DNA of 32,000 nt from Oceanospirillaceae bacterium. GTDB taxonomy: Bacteria > Pseudomonadota > Gammaproteobacteria > Pseudomonadales > Balneatricaceae. Shown piece after piece: positions 25,898 through 32,000 of the stretch. The stretch spans positions 1 through 32,000 of the forward strand of contig JAERSU010000040.1 in the NCBI GenBank assembly GCA_016845445.1, read 5' to 3'. The position numbers and the translations under genes are program-made. The notes under the pieces are model-generated. The model saw only the letters and a program-made list of their open reading frames with translations, was not told the DNA's origin and searched no databases. The stretch's first letter is position 1. Each line of letters opens with the position of its first letter.

Positions 25898-26517
25898 ATG
25901 TTTAAACGAATCACCACCCTAGTGGCCTTGGTTTTATTTTCTTTCACTGCCATGGCCAAAGATTACCAAGCTGGATTTGATTATCTGGTGTTGGATAACC
26001 CCATTAAGAGCAGTTCTGACAAGGTGATTGTGAACGAGTTTTTTGGTTATTCCTGCCCCCATTGTAATAACTTTGAACCCTTGCTGCACAAGTGGAGTCA
26101 AGCACAGGCCGATGATGTGACCTTTGTGGCTGTGCCTGTGGTATTTGGTCGTAGTTGGGAGCCCTATGCCAAGGCTTACTATATTGCCCGCCAGTTGGGT
26201 ATCTTGGAGCAGACCCATCAGGCCATGTATAACGCCGTACACGTTGACAAGCGTCGCATTGCCACTAAGGCTGCGCTACAGAAATCTTTGCTAAGCATGG
26301 TGTCAGCGAAGCGGACTTTGACAAGGCCTATGATTCCTTCAATCTAAAGAACATGCTGCGCCAAGGCAATCGTTTGGCCGCTAAGGCCAAAATTACCGGC
26401 GTGCCTATGATGCTGGTGAACGGTAAGTACGTTGTCAGCACTACCACTGCCGGTAGTTATCAGGGTATGTTGGATGTGGTGGATCATTTGGTTGACCAGG
26501 AAAGGGCAGTCAAATAA
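25898..26517 (+). pseudogene. dsbA: Thiol:disulfide interchange protein DsbA, frameshifted
   Basis: Periplasmic disulfide-forming thioredoxin-fold protein. ATG 25898 (GGAG upstream) starts a signal peptide ending TAMA; the active site CPHC is Cys53-Cys56 in FFGYSCPHCNNFEPLL. The frame is lost near 26279-26281: upstream frame ends in a premature stop at 26347, while IFAKHGVSEADFDKAYDSF and the cis-proline block TGVPMMLVNG continue in the -1-shifted frame to TAA 26517. Restoring one base in the codon before GAA gives about 206 residues, the normal DsbA length. The rest shows no decay, so this is either a recent mutation or a one-base sequence error. An ATG at 25880 adds six unlikely residues. 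Confidence 0.88.
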
Positions 26518-26572
26518 CGGTCGCAAAGCAAGCATAAGCTGATTAAGGGCAGGCTAGAGGCTTGCTTACATC

Positions 26573-26601
26573 AAGACAAAATAAGCCCGGCCGCGTAGAA
26601 T
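26573..26601 (+). promoter_or_regulatory. Possible promoter of the ubiE-tatC gene cluster
   Basis: AAGACA (26573-26578) and TAGAAT (26596-26601) with a 17-base spacer, 4/6 and 5/6 matches, about 38 bases upstream of the ubiE ATG. The only candidate seen in the 122-base dsbA/ubiE interval. Confidence 0.4.
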
Positions 26602-26639
26602 AGCGGCATTAGGTCGAGTAACTGAGTAAGAAGTACCCC

Positions 26640-27398
26640 ATGAGTGATCAAGGTTCGGATCAAAAAACCCATTTTGGTTTTCAAGAAGTCCCCTTGCAGG
26701 ACAAGGTTGGCCGTGTGGCGGGTGTGTTCCATTCCGTAGCCGCTAAATACGACATCATGAATGACTTGATGTCTATGGGTATACACCGCCTGTGGAAAAA
26801 ACAAACCATCGAAATGAGTGGCGTGCGCACTGGCAATAAGGTGCTTGACTTGGCCGGCGGCACCGGTGATCTAACCATGAAATTTAGCGAAATTGTCGGC
26901 CCTGAAGGGCAGGTGATTTTGGCGGATATCAATGACTCAATGATCAAGGTGGGGCGCGACAAGCTCATTGATAAGGGTGTGGTAGGTAACGTCAATTACG
27001 TGCAAGCCAATGCCGAAGCCCTGCCATTTCCAGATGCTACCTTTGACTGTATCACCATTGCTTTTGGTTTGCGTAATGTGACCGATAAGCAGGCCGCCTT
27101 AGAATCCATGACCCGTGTGCTAAAGCCAGGCGGTCGTTTGCTGGTGCTGGAGTTTTCAAAAACCGAAAATCCACTGCTAACCAAGGCATATGACACCTAT
27201 TCCTTTAATATCTTGCCCAAGATTGGCAAGCTGGTGGCTGACGATGAAGAAAGCTATCGCTACCTGGCAGAATCCATTCGCATGCATCCGGATCAAGAAA
27301 CCCTTAAGGGTATGATGGAACAGGCCGGTTTGGTGAACTGTCGCTACCACAACATGACTGGTGGTATCGTTGCCTTGCACTTTGGCATGAAGCCTTAA
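26640..27398 (+). CDS. ubiE: Ubiquinone/menaquinone biosynthesis C-methyltransferase
   Basis: A 252-residue SAM methyltransferase that C-methylates the quinone ring in ubiquinone (and menaquinone) synthesis. SAM motif [11 protein letters not shown] is near residue 69-79, followed by [17 protein letters not shown] and the family-specific [16 protein letters not shown] and [11 protein letters not shown] end. Length equals E. coli UbiE (251). First gene of ubiE-ubiB-hisI-hisE-tatA-tatB-tatC, the same order as in Pseudomonas except that ubiJ, which commonly sits between ubiE and ubiB, is missing here. Confidence 0.97.
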   Translation: MSDQGSDQKTHFGFQEVPLQDKVGRVAGVFHSVAAKYDIMNDLMSMGIHRLWKKQTIEMSGVRTGNKVLDLAGGTGDLTMKFSEIVGPEGQVILADINDSMIKVGRDKLIDKGVVGNVNYVQANAEALPFPDATFDCITIAFGLRNVTDKQAALESMTRVLKPGGRLLVLEFSKTENPLLTKAYDTYSFNILPKIGKLVADDEESYRYLAESIRMHPDQETLKGMMEQAGLVNCRYHNMTGGIVALHFGMKP

Positions 27399-27413
27399 AT
27401 CAACCGGCCAACT

Positions 27414-29012
27414 ATGAAAGCCTTTATCCGCACGCTAGCGCTACTGCGAGTAGTTATTCGTCATCGTCTTGATGTGCCACTACTGCGTTTGCCTATACCC
27501 TTGGCTTTACGCCTGCTTATCTGGTGCATGCCTTGGCGTTGGCTGGTGCCGGTGAAGGCGAGTGAGCCAGAGCGGGTTAAGCAGGCCTTGATTGACCTCG
27601 GCCCGGTGTTTGTCAAATTGGGTCAGCTGTTGGCTACGCGCCGGGATCTGCTGGCAGACCAATGGGTAGAGCCTTTGGCGAGCCTATTGGATAAGGTGCC
27701 CCCTTTCTCCGGTGCCAAAGCCCAGCAAATCATCGAACAAGCTATTGGTTTGCCGGTTAGTGAAGCCTTTAAAGAGTTTCAACAGGAGCCTTTGGCTTCG
27801 GCTTCCGTGGCTCAGGTGCACGCAGCGCGATTAAGCAGTGGTGAAGCGGTGGTGGTGAAGGTGATTCGCCCCGGCATTGAGAAGGTTATGCGTCGAGATA
27901 TCCGCCTGATGCGTGCCGTGGCCAGAGTGATAAATACCTGGTCACCGGACCTGCGCCGTTTACGTGCTAATGACGTTATAGATGAGTTTGAGAAAACCCT
28001 TTATGACGAACTTGATTTGCAACGTGAGGCGGCTAACGCCAGTCAGTTACGGCGTAATTTTGAAGACTCTGAATTGCTCTATATCCCTAAGATATATTGG
28101 GATTACACCAACCGTAAGGTGTTGGTACAGGAGCGAATTTTTGCTCTGCCGGTGAATGATATCGAGGCCATTGAGGCCGCGGGTATTAACCGCAAAGAGC
28201 TGGCCCGCGTTGGCGTGGAGATCTTTTTCACGCAGGTGTTCCGGGATAGTTTTTTCCATGCCGACATGCACCCAGGCAATATTTTTGTTAACCCAGCCAC
28301 ACCCAGCAAACCACAATATATGGCGGTGGATTTTGGTATAGTGGGTACCTTAACCCGTGAAGATCAGGCCTATTTAGCCCGTATTCTGTTGGCTTTTTTT
28401 GAACGGGATTATCATAAGATTGCACAACTGCACGTTGATTGTGGCTGGTTGCCAGAAGATACGGCAGTGAATGAGTTTGAGGCTGCCATTCGCGCCGTAA
28501 GTGAACCCATTTTTGCCAAACCCTTAGCAGAAATATCCTTTGCTCAGGTTCTATTGGGGTTATTCCAAACGGCGCGTCGTTTTAATATGCAGGTCCAACC
28601 GCAGCTAGTACTGCTGCAAAAAACCATGCTCAATATTGAAGGCTTGGGGCGCCAGCTGTATCCACAGCTGGATTTGTGGGAAACCGCTGCCCCCATATTG
28701 CGTCAGTGGTATAAACAGCAGATTCATCCAAAGCAGGTTATTAGTCAGTTGCAGGACAATTGGCCAGACATGGTGCAGCAATTACCGCAATTGCCAGGCT
28801 TGATCCACGCTGCATTGGCGCAGCAAGCTAAGGCCAAGGTGGAGACCGCTAAGCAGGTGAAGCACGGCAAATCCATTATGCCTTTAGGTTTGCTGACCCT
28901 GGGGCTGCTTAGCATGCCATTTAATTGGGCTTGGATTTGGCAGCATGCGCCCATAAATACATTGGTAATTCTGTTAGCGCTGATTTGGTTGTGGCGTCAA
29001 CGCAAGGTTTAA
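27414..29012 (+). CDS. ubiB: Ubiquinone biosynthesis atypical kinase/ATPase UbiB
   Basis: A 532-residue member of the ABC1/ADCK/UbiB family, an ATPase of the Ubi complex needed for ubiquinone synthesis. Family marks are the KxGQ motif at 68-71 (VFVKLGQ), the alanine-rich loop [11 protein letters not shown] in place of a glycine-rich loop, DMHPGN in the catalytic loop and VDFG for metal binding. Two hydrophobic C-terminal segments (about 480-528) anchor it in the inner membrane. It starts 15 bases after ubiE. Confidence 0.95.
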   Translation: MKAFIRTLALLRVVIRHRLDVPLLRLPIPLALRLLIWCMPWRWLVPVKASEPERVKQALIDLGPVFVKLGQLLATRRDLLADQWVEPLASLLDKVPPFSGAKAQQIIEQAIGLPVSEAFKEFQQEPLASASVAQVHAARLSSGEAVVVKVIRPGIEKVMRRDIRLMRAVARVINTWSPDLRRLRANDVIDEFEKTLYDELDLQREAANASQLRRNFEDSELLYIPKIYWDYTNRKVLVQERIFALPVNDIEAIEAAGINRKELARVGVEIFFTQVFRDSFFHADMHPGNIFVNPATPSKPQYMAVDFGIVGTLTREDQAYLARILLAFFERDYHKIAQLHVDCGWLPEDTAVNEFEAAIRAVSEPIFAKPLAEISFAQVLLGLFQTARRFNMQVQPQLVLLQKTMLNIEGLGRQLYPQLDLWETAAPILRQWYKQQIHPKQVISQLQDNWPDMVQQLPQLPGLIHAALAQQAKAKVETAKQVKHGKSIMPLGLLTLGLLSMPFNWAWIWQHAPINTLVILLALIWLWRQRKV

Positions 29013-29028
29013 CAGGCAGAGAAGGGTA

Positions 29029-29412
29029 ATGAGTGACTGGTTAGATGAGATAAAATGGGACGCTAATGGTTTGGTGCCGGCTATTGCCCAGGATCATGCC
29101 AGCGGTCAAATGTTGATGATGGCGTGGATGAATCGCGCAGCATTGCAACTGACCTTGCAAGAGGGGCGGGCAATCTACTGGTCCCGCTCACGGGGTAAGC
29201 TGTGGCGCAAAGGCGAGGAATCGGGCAATGTGCAAGAACTAAAAGAAATGCGCTTGGATTGCGATGCTGACGTGATTTTATTGTCAGTTATTCAGCATGG
29301 CGGGGTTGCTTGTCACACAGGTCGCCCCCATTGTTTTTATAAACGTATGCAAGATGGTGTTTGGGTTACCGATGTTGAGGTGGCCAAGGATCCCAAGGAA
29401 ATGTACGCATGA
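29029..29412 (+). CDS. hisI: Phosphoribosyl-AMP cyclohydrolase
   Basis: A 127-residue single-domain HisI that opens the adenine ring of PR-AMP in histidine synthesis. Conserved metal and substrate segments are [32 protein letters not shown] and [15 protein letters not shown], with the expected cysteines. In enterobacteria HisI and HisE are fused; here they are separate overlapping genes, as in Pseudomonas. The stop overlaps the hisE start by ATGA. Confidence 0.96.
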   Translation: MSDWLDEIKWDANGLVPAIAQDHASGQMLMMAWMNRAALQLTLQEGRAIYWSRSRGKLWRKGEESGNVQELKEMRLDCDADVILLSVIQHGGVACHTGRPHCFYKRMQDGVWVTDVEVAKDPKEMYA

Positions 29413-29738
29413 GCGATATTTTACAGGCCTTGCAGGTGGTACTAGCAGAACGCAAGGCGGCTGATCCGGACACCTCCTATGTGGCCAGTTTACATGCCAA
29501 GGGTTTGAATAAAATCCTGGAAAAGGTAGGCGAAGAGACAACCGAAACCATTTTGGCTGCAAAAGATGCCGAATTGTCGGGTTCGACTAAAGAGGTGATT
29601 GCTGAAACGGCAGACCTGTGGTTTCATTGCCTTGTCATGTTGTCCCAGCTGGATATTGAACATACGGCCGTATTGGCAGAGCTGGAACGACGTTTTGATT
29701 TGTCGGGATTGGTAGAAAAAGCCAATCGCGCAAAATAA
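29409..29738 (+). CDS. hisE: Phosphoribosyl-ATP pyrophosphatase
   Basis: A 109-residue alpha-helical MazG-like pyrophosphohydrolase that converts PR-ATP to PR-AMP, the step before HisI. Family segments are [21 protein letters not shown], with KVGEETTE and the later AETADLWFH providing the acidic Mg2+-binding residues. Its start overlaps hisI by 4 bases, so the two consecutive enzymes are translationally coupled. Confidence 0.95.
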   Translation: MSDILQALQVVLAERKAADPDTSYVASLHAKGLNKILEKVGEETTETILAAKDAELSGSTKEVIAETADLWFHCLVMLSQLDIEHTAVLAELERRFDLSGLVEKANRAK

Positions 29739-29781
29739 GTTAAACATAACAACTATTAAACTTGATATTTTGGAGTAAGAC

Positions 29782-30030
29782 ATGGGTTTAGGTGGTATTA
29801 GTATTTGGCAGCTGGTTATTATTCTAGCTATCGTGTTGCTGCTATTCGGCAGCAAGAAATTGCGTAACATCGGTGGTGATCTTGGTGGTGCCGTGAAGGG
29901 CTTCAAGAAGGCCATGAACGATGGTGCAGCAGAAGAAGATACTAAGAAGATTGAAAAGCAGGAAGACGCTGCTTTCACTGCTGAAGACACCGAAAAGGCA
30001 GATGCAGACAAAGAAAAAGCCGACAAGTAG
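29782..30030 (+). CDS. tatA: Sec-independent protein translocase subunit TatA
   Basis: An 82-residue pore-forming Tat subunit: one N-terminal membrane helix ([15 protein letters not shown]), the conserved [10 protein letters not shown] hinge, an amphipathic helix ([15 protein letters not shown]) and a charged, low-complexity tail rich in Glu, Asp and Lys. It begins 43 bases after hisE. With tatB and tatC it exports folded proteins carrying twin-arginine signals. Confidence 0.96.
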   Translation: MGLGGISIWQLVIILAIVLLLFGSKKLRNIGGDLGGAVKGFKKAMNDGAAEEDTKKIEKQEDAAFTAEDTEKADADKEKADK

Positions 30031-30044
30031 TTACGGTTTGATTT

Positions 30045-30527
30045 ATGTTTGATGTCGGTTTTACAGAGTTAATGCTGATAGGCGTTATGGGCCTTATAGT
30101 ACTTGGCCCAGAACGTTTACCAGTCGCTGCTCGAACCATCGGTAAGTGGGTTGGCAAAATTAAGCGTACCGTTGGCGGTGTGCAACGTGAAATTCAGGAA
30201 GAGCTACGCTTGGACGAAATTCGCAAAAAGACACAAGCCAATACAGAAGCAGTCAAGGCGCGTATGGAAGAGCTACGAGAAGAAGCTGAATTGATGGAAG
30301 CGCCGGTTGTCGCCGCTAAGTCAAATCAGCCTACAGAAGTTGCTGATACGCCCGAAACGCCAACTGCTGCTTCTGAAGCGCCGGCTGCCACAGAAGTGGC
30401 AGAAGATGATAAAGATCCCTATGGTGCTCAACCTTTTAGCGAGCCCACTAGTCTGGAAGCCTTGACAGCCGTGACTGGTGCGCCAAGCGAGCCAGCTTCC
30501 GATAAAGAAGCCAGTAAGCAAAGCTAA
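30045..30527 (+). CDS. tatB: Sec-independent protein translocase subunit TatB
   Basis: A 160-residue Tat[27 protein letters not shown] start ([13 protein letters not shown], then LGPERLP), with the conserved Glu in the membrane helix and the LGPERLP hinge that separates TatB from TatA. A long amphipathic helix follows, then an Ala/Glu/Pro-rich disordered tail from about residue 85. It starts 14 bases after tatA and forms the substrate-recognition complex with TatC. Confidence 0.95.
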   Translation: MFDVGFTELMLIGVMGLIVLGPERLPVAARTIGKWVGKIKRTVGGVQREIQEELRLDEIRKKTQANTEAVKARMEELREEAELMEAPVVAAKSNQPTEVADTPETPTAASEAPAATEVAEDDKDPYGAQPFSEPTSLEALTAVTGAPSEPASDKEASKQS

Positions 30528-30550
30528 AGTTAATCTTTGAGAAGTCCAAC

Positions 30551-31330
30551 ATGAGTAATGCTCCCGCTGATGAGCAAGAGAATGCCGCAGAATTGCCCTT
30601 AATGGGGCATCTGCTTGAACTAAGAAATCGCTTGTTAAAGGCGGTGATTCTGGTAGTGATTTTCTTTGCTGCCATGTTCCCATTCTCCAATGAACTATAT
30701 TTATATCTTTCCGAGCCTTTGCGTACCCTGTTGCCGGAAGGTTCAACCATGATTGCTACCCAGGTGGCATCGCCTTTCTTGGCGCCATTTAAGTTGACCA
30801 TGGTGTTGGCCTTGTTTATCGGTATGCCATTTATTTTGCACCAGGCGTGGAGCTTTATTGCCCCAGGTTTGTACAAGAAAGAAAAACGCCTGGCCTTTCC
30901 GATTTTGGTATCCAGTATTTTCTTGTTCTATGCTGGTATCGCCTTTGCTTATTATGTGGTTTTCCCACTCATGTTTGGCTTCTTTACGGCTACTGGCCCG
31001 GAAGAAGTGGCGGTAATGACGGATATCAGTGCCTATCTGGATTTTGTACTGAAGATCTTTTTTGCCTTTGGCATCGTGTTTGAGATTCCCATTGCTACCT
31101 TCTTGTTAATCAAGACAGGTGCTACTACGCCAGAAAGCCTGTCGAAAAAGCGCTCCTATGTACTAGTCGGTTGCTTTGTTATTGGCATGCTGATTACGCC
31201 ACCTGATGTGATATCCCAAACCCTGTTAGCAGTACCTATGTGGATGTTGTTTGAGGTGGGCATTATCTTTGGCCGTTTTGCTTCGGTAGAGAGCCAAGAA
31301 GATGACGATGAAGCAGAAGCTTCTGCCTAA
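30551..31330 (+). CDS. tatC: Sec-independent protein translocase subunit TatC
   Basis: A 259-residue six-helix inner-membrane protein that binds twin-arginine signal peptides. Signatures are HLLELRNRLL near residue 20, FIAPGLYKKEK, the FEIPIATF loop and the TPPDVISQTLLAVPMWMLFE segment. The tail is acidic (EDDDEAEAS). It ends the ubiE-tatC cluster; a strong terminator follows 17 bases after the stop. The tatABC set is complete without tatD. Confidence 0.97.
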   Translation: MSNAPADEQENAAELPLMGHLLELRNRLLKAVILVVIFFAAMFPFSNELYLYLSEPLRTLLPEGSTMIATQVASPFLAPFKLTMVLALFIGMPFILHQAWSFIAPGLYKKEKRLAFPILVSSIFLFYAGIAFAYYVVFPLMFGFFTATGPEEVAVMTDISAYLDFVLKIFFAFGIVFEIPIATFLLIKTGATTPESLSKKRSYVLVGCFVIGMLITPPDVISQTLLAVPMWMLFEVGIIFGRFASVESQEDDDEAEASA

Positions 31331-31347
31331 GTTCGAGTGTATTGATT

Positions 31348-31373
31348 AAAAGCCCGCGTAAGCGGGCTTTTTT
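31348..31373 (+). terminator. Intrinsic terminator after tatC
   Basis: AAAAGCCCGC (31348-31357), loop GTAA, GCGGGCTTTT (31362-31371) followed by more T residues. A GC-rich perfect stem with a six-T run, ending the tat transcript ahead of the rRNA promoters. Confidence 0.94.
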
Positions 31374-31375
31374 GT

Positions 31376-31410
31376 GGCTTGGGGTCAGACCATAGGTCAG
31401 ACCCCAAGCC
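31376..31410. repeat. GGGGTCAGACC-type palindrome, copy 3
   Basis: GGCTTGGGGTCAGACC (31376-31391), loop ATA, GGTCAGACCCCAAGCC (31395-31410): 16-base arms with a single central A-A mismatch. The core 25 bases share the 11+3+11 plan and most bases with the copy at 23909-23933. Confidence 0.8.
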
Positions 31411-31449
31411 CCTTATTGCACTTTTCTGCTAATTATTTACGAAAAGGTA

Positions 31450-31477
31450 TTGCGCTTTGTTTGGGGTTGGCTATAAT
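31450..31477 (+). promoter_or_regulatory. rRNA operon promoter P1
   Basis: TTGCGC (31450-31455), 16-base spacer, TATAAT (31472-31477). The -10 and next nine bases are identical to those of P2. About 385 bases upstream of mature 16S rRNA. Confidence 0.65.
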
Positions 31478-31611
31478 ACGCATCCCTTGATTGAGGTGGG
31501 CGCGGAAACGCAGTCCGGTAAGATCAAATTAGATCTTTTAAATCAAAGGCTTAGAGGATTTCTTCGGAATTCACTAAGGGCAAAAAAGTTTCAATTATTT
31601 TTACTTTTTGC

Positions 31612-31639
31612 TTGACGCAGTATTATACGGATGTATAAT
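31612..31639 (+). promoter_or_regulatory. rRNA operon promoter P2
   Basis: TTGACG (31612-31617), 16-base spacer, TATAAT (31634-31639), preceded by an A/T-rich stretch (31581-31610) that fits an UP element. A strong promoter typical of rrn operons. Confidence 0.8.
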
Positions 31640-31648
31640 ACGCATCCC

Positions 31649-31686
31649 GGTTGTGAGGCGACGCCTGCAACCCTGTTCTTTAAAAA
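31649..31686 (+). promoter_or_regulatory. rrn leader boxB-like hairpin and boxA antitermination site
   Basis: GGTTG (31649-31653) with CAACC (31668-31672) and inner AGGC/GCCT form a hairpin; TGTTCTTTAAAAA (31674-31686) matches the boxA consensus (TGCTCTTTAACA). The order boxB then boxA shortly after the last promoter is that of gammaproteobacterial rRNA leaders, where NusB-S10 loads to prevent premature termination. Confidence 0.75.
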
Positions 31687-31834
31687 CGAAATCAAGTAAT
31701 TCGTGTGGGCGTTTGTTGGATAGGCAATAAGACCTAATTTCGGTTAGGCACTATCAAACAGACGACTCGTGAATTCATTTATGTACACAAATACGTAATT
31801 AAGTTTACAACAGTATTGTTTGAGCAAAAATTTC

Positions 31835-31850
31835 GATTACTTCGGTAATC
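31835..31850 (+). other. UUCG-tetraloop hairpin just before mature 16S rRNA
   Basis: GATTAC (31835-31840), TTCG, GTAATC (31845-31850). A compact C(UUCG)G hairpin about ten bases upstream of the mature 5' end, part of the precursor leader. Another small hairpin is CCTAA/TTAGG at 31733-31748. The leader 31687-31860 holds no other recognised element. Confidence 0.7.
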
Positions 31851-31860
31851 AAACATTTTT

Positions 31861-32000
31861 AAACTGAAGAGTTTGATCATGGCTCAGATTGAACGCTGGC
31901 GGCAGGCTTAACACATGCAAGTCGAACGGTAACAGAGCTAGCTTGCTAGCTGCTGACGAGTGGCGGACGGGTGAGTAACGCGTAGGAATCTACCAGGTAG
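31861..32000 (+). rRNA. rrs: 16S ribosomal RNA, 5' portion
   Basis: Starts AAACTGAAGAGTTTGATCAT, matching the universal bacterial 16S 5' end, and continues with GGCTCAGATTGAACGCTGGC and the GTGGCGGACGGGTGAGTAACG block. The V1 helix AGAGCTAGCTTGCTAGCTGC has a TTG-type loop common in gammaproteobacteria. The window ends about 140 bases in, before helix V2. Confidence 0.98.

Noticed and set aside
26526-26567. AAGCAAGC/GCTTGCTT inverted repeat after dsbA as a terminator
   Set aside because: The 26-base loop is large and there is no T-run after the right arm.
31487-31611. Stretch between rRNA promoters P1 and P2 as a tRNA or small RNA gene
   Set aside because: No cloverleaf or CCA end could be drawn and no terminator follows; treated as rRNA leader.

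Overview
The window is a dense stretch of gammaproteobacterial chromosome. The start of the 16S rRNA gene at the right edge is gammaproteobacterial. Gene order resembles blocks known from Pseudomonas and its relatives: glyQ / acyltransferase / trkA-rsmB-fmt-def / dprA-tsaC-hemF-aroE; zur-znuCB / znuA; thrB, polA, engB, cytochrome c4, dsbA; ubiE-ubiB-hisIE-tatABC. The TrkH next to TrkA and the Zur-ZnuCB-MATE arrangement suggest a marine relative of Pseudomonadales/Cellvibrionales, but genus cannot be fixed from this sequence alone.

Layout. 1-71: 5' end of glyQ (minus). 330-1763: lauroyl-acyltransferase-like gene facing a SAM methyltransferase. 1823-7579 (minus): def-fmt-rsmB, then trkA-trkH (formylated-Met processing, 16S rRNA m5C, K+ uptake). 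7661-11148 (plus): dprA-tsaC-hemF-aroE. 11145-12600 (minus): gamma carbonic anhydrase homologue, gpt and a VOC protein. 12791-15060 (plus): oligopeptidase A and a YheV-type zinc ribbon, behind a heat-shock-like promoter. 15053-19526: zinc-uptake locus, with zur-znuC-znuB-MATE divergent from znuA across a Zur box. 19549-20936: small unknown gene facing thrB. 21124-24785: polA, an intergenic small-RNA locus, and engB. 25083-26517: cytochrome c4 and a frameshifted dsbA. 26640-31330: ubiE-ubiB-hisI-hisE-tatABC. 31331-32000: terminator, palindromic repeat, tandem rRNA promoters, boxB/boxA leader and the start of 16S rRNA.

No phage, insertion sequence, CRISPR array, tRNA or defence island was seen; almost every gene is housekeeping. 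The most interesting material is intergenic: (i) a probable ErsA/Spot 42-position small RNA between polA and engB, with a sigma-E-type promoter; (ii) three copies of a GGGGTCAGACC palindrome, two flanking that RNA and one absorbed into the engB 3' end; (iii) a one-base frameshift in dsbA; (iv) sigma-32 and Zur regulatory sites. Convergent genes are packed so tightly that four pairs abut or overlap at their stop codons.
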